Program-made: the position numbers and the translations under genes
The notes under the pieces: generated by a model
What the model was told of the DNA's origin: nothing
The model's input: only the letters and a program-made list of their open reading frames with translations
Databases searched by the model: none
Source: Antedon mediterranea
Lineage: Eukaryota > Echinodermata > Crinoidea > Comatulida > Antedonidae
DNA: 64,000 bases
Direction: 5' to 3'
Assembly (NCBI RefSeq): GCF_964355755.1
Contig: NC_092677.1
Span: forward strand, 12,610,601-12,674,600
Shown here: positions 58,505 through 64,000 of the stretch, piece after piece
How positions within the stretch are numbered: the first letter of the stretch is position 1
Layout of the letters: every line of letters begins with the position of its first letter

Positions 58505-59925
58505 GTATATATAAAATAAATAATAGTAAGTCCCTAATATAAGATTTCCTTCAAATCAGAAAAATAATTCTAGGAATTATAGTCAATCTTGGGACTTGGG
58601 GAATGAAACATTTTGAAGGTGTTATTGCGTTTGAGTACATTATTAGAAAACACGGTCTTTGGGTGAATTATGATGAATAAACTGGCAAGGAAATATTAGA
58701 ATGGCAACATATGGATAGAGGGAGGAAGGTAACAAAAAGATGGAGATAAGATCTGAACGAAACTATGTTTCTTACAATACTTAGTGGTAATTTTATATGA
58801 TGTACTGTGCAACAAGTATACACGTTTTTAAAGGAAAATATTAGTAATATTACATAATATTTTATTATGGTATGTGTTCCTGAACATCAGCCTGACCCTC
58901 TTTTTCCACTCCTTCATCCACACTCTACAAAGTCTCAAAATCTGGGATGCTCCACTGATGGCAAGCAATCAATCACCATATTCATATTGTTATAAGGTAT
59001 TATTGAGACAAGCAGATAACACACAAAACATTTATAGGTTAGTACATTTGATAAAAAAATACATTTTAACTGAAAGAGTATAGCTTTAAGAAACATCCTA
59101 AAACCAGTACGATAATAAGTATGCAATGCTTTAGTAAGCTGGTTTAATACAATCCTAATTACAAAAGTACATTAAAAATGACAGACAGAAGTTAATACGT
59201 GGTCATAATTGTAATGGAGAAAATTTGATATTCAATAAGTGATATCACATTTTTTTTAAATAATAAAAATGTGATATGATTCCGTGCGTCGCTATAATGT
59301 TACCATACTATGCTGGATAAATTAATCATATATATAAAAAGTCCTACTGATTCAAATTATCAAAGTTATGATTAATGATTTCATTTGAGATTAAAATTGT
59401 TTGATATAATTCACGGAGGCATAGAGGTATTGGACAGTTGGATTAACTGCCTAATAACGAAAACATTTTCTAGCTCTTCCATCATTATGAGTTATAGTTT
59501 TTTAACGAAATGGAAAATGCAGATGTGCTCGGGAGAAATTAACAAATTAGAAATATAATGCCACATTTGAGTATACTTATTGTCTCAACATAATGTTGGA
59601 TTTTTACCATTAGCTAATGATTATTATAATAATAATACCTAGAGTATATAGGCCTAATAATGTTAATGATGAACATGGATACATATATAATGTGTATTCC
59701 CTGTTTTTAATAAGTTTGATCACTCAAGTTATTGACGCACATTTATGAACACTTGCTAGTATATTTCAAAACTCATTTACCTGTGTGTATTTAGTGCTAC
59801 CAGTGCTCGCAAGTACAATTTTTGTTATGGGAGTGGATGACATACAGTGACTCATACCAAATGGTCTGCTGGTGATTTTTATGTTTTTAATACAACTTTT
59901 TAAATATTTTATCAATTATACATCA
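58505..59925. other. Gene-free stretch
   Basis: A hairpin, ATATCACATTTTT/AAAAATGTGATAT, is at about 59243-59278. Nothing else. Confidence 0.4.
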
Positions 59926-59927
59926 AT

Positions 59928-60190
59928 AATAATAATAATAATAATAAACAGTATTTATATAGCGCCTAATGGATCACTGACCCCTCTAGGTGCTTTACAT
60001 AGGACCTTAACTAATGGTAATAAACTATCCCCCGCCGGACACCATTCCGGTATTTCTTAGTCGAGGTTTCGGGGATGGAGACAATCAATAATGTGAAAAA
60101 AAAAAATGTAACAAAGCTTAACTATGCTTAACTAAGGTAAAACTATCCCCCGCCGGACACCATCCCAGTTTTACTACTGCCAGTTGTGAT
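59928..60190 (+). repeat. (AAT)n-ATAGCGC repeat, long copy
   Basis: (AAT)n, then ACAGTATTTATATAGCGCC and GGTGCTTTACATAGG, followed by CTATCCCCCGCCGGACACCA twice (60027 and 60145). The first part matches the minus-strand end at 4690. Confidence 0.5.
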
Positions 60191-60194
60191 TATT

Positions 60195-61700
60195 TTTTTA
60201 AAAATAAACTTGGAATAAATTTGGAATAGAGTGACTTTTACTAATTTAATTCTACCAATACAGTTTCCCATGACTATGAACACCTAGGAGAAGAGAGGAG
60301 AGAGCAATTCAACCTAACAACTACTTCAATCAACCAATTAAAAGACTGCATAAATGTGGATCCAAGAAGAGGGTTAGAGAAATTCAATGGAAAAAATAGA
60401 ACTTAAGTTTGGCACTAAATTTTTAAATTTTTAGCCTCTCACACCTCCTAATTCAAAATACTTGAACTGTAAATTACATACCAAAACATATCAACAGTAT
60501 GTTTGTCCACCTTTTTGTCCATCTTAACCATTCCATAATGTATTTATTCATCTCTCAACTATCGCAATAATTTCATAAATAAAATGAATTGAATGAATTC
60601 TTCATCATCACTCATCTATGCCAACAAGATTCATTTATTTACTACTATCGATAAACCTTTCATCCATTGTCTACAATATACAACTTAAGACAATACAACA
60701 TAACCATCGTTAAAAACTTTAACACCATGCGAATCTCCTCATTTACACATGCACTCATTTACACGTCTATTAATTAGATCAGTCACACATTTTTTTCTTT
60801 AATGTTCTCCATTAACTTTCATTTGATTGGAAATTTCTCACTTGGATGTACCAAGTTAACCATGCATACATCAACACGTTCGTTTATGTTTTTAATGAAT
60901 GCCTTTATTACAGAATCCACTATATTGCAAATTGGTTGTAAATGAGTTCAGACGAGCCTACATTTTAAAAATTTACTCAGCCATGTTTCCATGCAATAAT
61001 TATTATGTATTCATAATATCATACATTAATTTTCCATATTTTTAAGATACATTATTTTTATTAATTTGTTTATCTTTTAAAAGATCACTTTCCAATCAGA
61101 GTTTACTGGCTTTCTTATCAAATTTGATCTGTTTTAGAAAACTGTAGTATTACTAGTTTTAGCAGGATGGCCAAGCCACCTACACAGCAGTTGTCAAGCA
61201 AAAAATCATTCTACAAAGTTGATTGGCACATCATGAAAATAAAAGCTCCCTAATGTCCAAACTTAATGCAAAATTTTGAAGATTTCTGACCAAGCTTATT
61301 GGACCTAAGACTCAACATCTTTCCCTCCCCCTCCGCCCCCCCCCCCCCCCTGAAGAAAAGTATGAACCTTAAAATAAATATAGGTCAACAACCTATTTGC
61401 GCATGGTTATATAAAGCGTAGGTTGTCTTTCATTATCAATACGGTACTATCTAATATATTGTTGGTATTAAAAAGTTATTAACAAAGGATTTAATCCAAT
61501 TAGTGTTAATACGATTGCTTTATCATTAACTTTTAATGGGTGATGGAGAACTGCCAAAGGGGTTAAAGCTTGTTAGTATGGTGATGTTGATAATGTACAA
61601 ACGTTGGTCAATTAGACAGTTGGATTACAGGGGACAAAATAAATTTTGTAATGATGGTAATTTAAAGATGATAACAATGATAAAAACTATAATACTGATG
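60195..61700. other. Gene-free stretch
   Basis: A poly-C run at about 61339-61351 inside a CCTCCCCCTCC tract; otherwise nothing. Confidence 0.4.
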
Positions 61701-62090
61701 ACACTGATGACATTGATAGATATTATGATGATGATGATGACGATGTTGATGATGTTGATGATGATAATGATGGTGATGATGATGATGATGATAATGATAA
61801 TAATGACGATGTTGATGATGATTTAGTTTTGTAATTTAGATTTCATACCAGTCAGACATAAATAAAAACATGACAATGATGGCTAATCATGGTCAACATT
61901 AATGATTATTGGTTTGGGTTTTATATTGATAAGATAATTAAAAATTAAAAAAATGATAATTGTCAATGATAGTAATAATAACCCACAGTAATAATAATGA
62001 TTGCTAAAAGTGATGATGATGATGATGATGATGATTAATAATGAAGATTCAATGATAACTGACAATGATATTTAGTGATGATGATGATGA
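61700..62090 (+). repeat. GAT-type microsatellite region
   Basis: Clusters of GATGATGAT with GAC/GTT/AAT variants at 61725-61820, 62010-62040 and 62068-62090. The Met-rich ORF here is a by-product. Confidence 0.85.
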
Positions 62091-62094
62091 GAGA

Positions 62095-63350
62095 GGCATG
62101 CATTTTGGCAATCGAGGTTAAGAGATTTTGCCTCTCTAATCGTCAGTGTTCATGTTTTATATCTCATGGAAATAAATAAAATTAATATTCAGAAAGCATG
62201 ACAACTTTAATGATGATAATAATAATGATCATTGGAATGATATCAAACCACGAAAATAGTTTTCACTAAGGAATTAAATAACTATTATGATGAAAATATT
62301 TACACGGTTACAATGAAAATATTATGAAAATATTAAACTTAAAGTTTTGAAGGATTTCTTGAGATGATTGATGCTAATGATGATAAAGATGTAGGTTGCT
62401 GTAGTACTGATGTTAACGATGACAAATGTACTAAAGATGATGCCAGATTTCTTTCAAGTATCTAATATTTCTTTCAACACTTTCAATATCCCAAAGTCAA
62501 TAAGCTTCTCAAAAACTGACATTCAATACGGATCTAATAATGTGGATATTACATATAGATTCAAAATTCATTTTGCTATCCCGCTGCCAGCGTATCATAA
62601 TCATCGTATCTACTAGACCACGTAACAGGGTTCCCAGAGGAAATGCAATCCGCAACGAGAGATGTCATGCTTTCAAGGGCACGGGATAATACTTTTTGTA
62701 AACTTCCTTACCGATTCACCTGGAAATAAGAAATACAACTTAGCAGGAAGTTGTGTATTGCCTTAATGTTGTTTGTGGTTGATATCAGTTCCAAGTCTAT
62801 CTATTTCTTAATTTATATATGCAATTATTTCAGGGTTATCCATAATTTTACATACGTTCCAGCTACTAATAGACCCAAAATTTGAGCATATTAAAAAAAA
62901 AAATAAATAATGTTTCTGCATTATATATGAATACTGATCTTCCTATTAAGGACCGACTTTTGGGACCAAGTTTTGTAGGTCTCTAGAATCTCTCCTCAAA
63001 GATGTACTGTATTGTTCCCCATTTAACATTAAAAATGAAAATTAATCAAATCAGACTTTGAATAGATCATTTTGTAGTTTTAATCAAGTTTTCGTCAGAG
63101 TGAATAACTATTGTGACATTCAAATGGCATATTCAACAAAGAAACAAAAAATGTTAAAAAATATTTAAAAAAATCAGTAAGACTATAACTATTTTTTTAT
63201 GGGAAAGTGGTCTCTAATTGAAAGAAATAGTTTAGTAATGAATATAAATAATCAATTTAGTAATGATTAAATCCTTCTCATAGTCCTATAAGCAAGAATT
63301 AACAAGTTTAACAACACCGATGCTAAAAGATGATAAGATTTGAACCCAAG
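62095..63350. other. Gene-free stretch
   Basis: A GC-richer patch at 62580-62720 may be a decayed SINE (minus-strand CGTGGTCTAGTAGATACG). No exon. Confidence 0.3.
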
Positions 63351-63355
63351 ACTCA

Positions 63356-63500
63356 AAAGCTCTGTCTACACTAAACTAGTTTGACGACAAAAAAGTGTAA
63401 TGTGCCAAAATATGGTAATGATGATATGGTAGTGATATGACATCATCATGTCCATATGGGCACACTATATCACTATAAAGTTTGATAGTGTAGTCAGAGC
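63356..63500 (-). mobile_element. GTGTAGACAGA-terminus MITE, copy 6
   Basis: AAAGCTCTGTCTACACTA at the left and AGTTTGATAGTGTAGTCAGA at the right; interior GTGTAATGTGCC, GGTAGTGATATGACATCATC and CATATGGGCACA as in copy 5. Confidence 0.75.
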
Positions 63501-63504
63501 CTAT

Positions 63505-64000
63505 CAAGAGCATTGTGTGTGTGTGTGTGTGTATGTTTATGAATGGACCACATACTAGAGCGACAATGAATAAATAAACAAAAAATAGTGTTGGTAGTCT
63601 ATGAGTGCTGCTTAGCTGGAAAATCCCACTATTGCCATATAAATTAATAAATTTATGATTAATTAAATGATATAACACAAAAAAATATTAAAACATACTT
63701 TAGAACAATACAAGGTTTAAAGACAGTAGCTTCTCTTCTCAATTATTAACATTTACCATTTATCTCATCGTTCATTAATAATTCGGTATAATATGCTTTT
63801 TTTGCAAAATTTAAGGAATTACAAATATTAAAACATTAGACATTAGAACAATACAAAGTAGTTTAGAGACAGTAGCAATACTTCCTAGCTATAAAGATTG
63901 TAGTACATTAAGATAACTATATTTTATCCAGAGTAACTTTAATGACAATAATCCTATGAGGTTCTGGATTAAATCAAATCCCTTTCATTGGTGGCAATGA
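63505..64000. other. Gene-free right edge
   Basis: A (GT)n run near 63513-63531; no exons or other repeats supported. Confidence 0.4.

Noticed and set aside
61536-61826. Met-rich 96-codon ORF
   Set aside because: Translation of a GAT microsatellite.

Overview
The window is AT-rich eukaryotic DNA, roughly 30% GC. It has GT-AG introns, scattered CpG-bearing patches, AATAAA signals, tRNA-derived SINEs, foldback MITEs and long non-coding stretches, and no long ORFs. The repeat types and frequent AGGCCTA-type words suggest a marine invertebrate, possibly an echinoderm or relative. That placement is inference from style, not from a diagnostic gene.

Left end (1-8.6 kb): this holds the only gene I can name, a two-exon thiamine-triphosphatase gene (THTPA, CYTH fold). 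Exon 1 is 3883-4390 and exon 2 is 8111-8211; they join in frame to give 202 residues, with AATAAA at 8418. About 1.3 kb upstream on the minus strand is a good candidate first coding exon of an unidentified gene (2465-2608). The 1.3 kb between them carries an ETS/CRE composite site, consistent with a shared or divergent promoter region. The THTPA intron contains a G-quadruplex-prone GGGGT/GGGGC array just after the 5' splice site, a LINE 3' tail and two tRNA-derived SINE heads.

Middle (8.6-42 kb): mostly intergenic or intronic DNA full of non-autonomous mobile elements. The main items are a TTAA-flanked element (13.8-14.5 kb), a complete tRNA-derived SINE (14.9-15.3 kb), and a head-to-tail array of three Helitron-like units (23.7-28.4 kb) with 11 perfect TGACGTCA octamers. 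There are also two of the three copies of a 162-bp hairpin foldback element, and a 1.4-kb purine-only-strand minisatellite interrupted by a TAA-flanked MITE (39.1-40.5 kb). Isolated exon-like islands occur at 22400-22486 (-), 36861-36942 (+) and 42551-42633 (-).

Right part (42-64 kb): a 22-bp minisatellite, the third hairpin copy, an inverted-repeat element, an 83-87 bp TTTA-type satellite, a near-palindromic TTA-flanked MITE, GAT/GATGAC microsatellites and SINE fragments. A MITE family with a GTGTAGACAGA terminus occurs six times across the whole window. I see no rRNA, CRISPR, virus or operon-like gene system. The unusual content is the repeat architecture and a few unidentified exon candidates.
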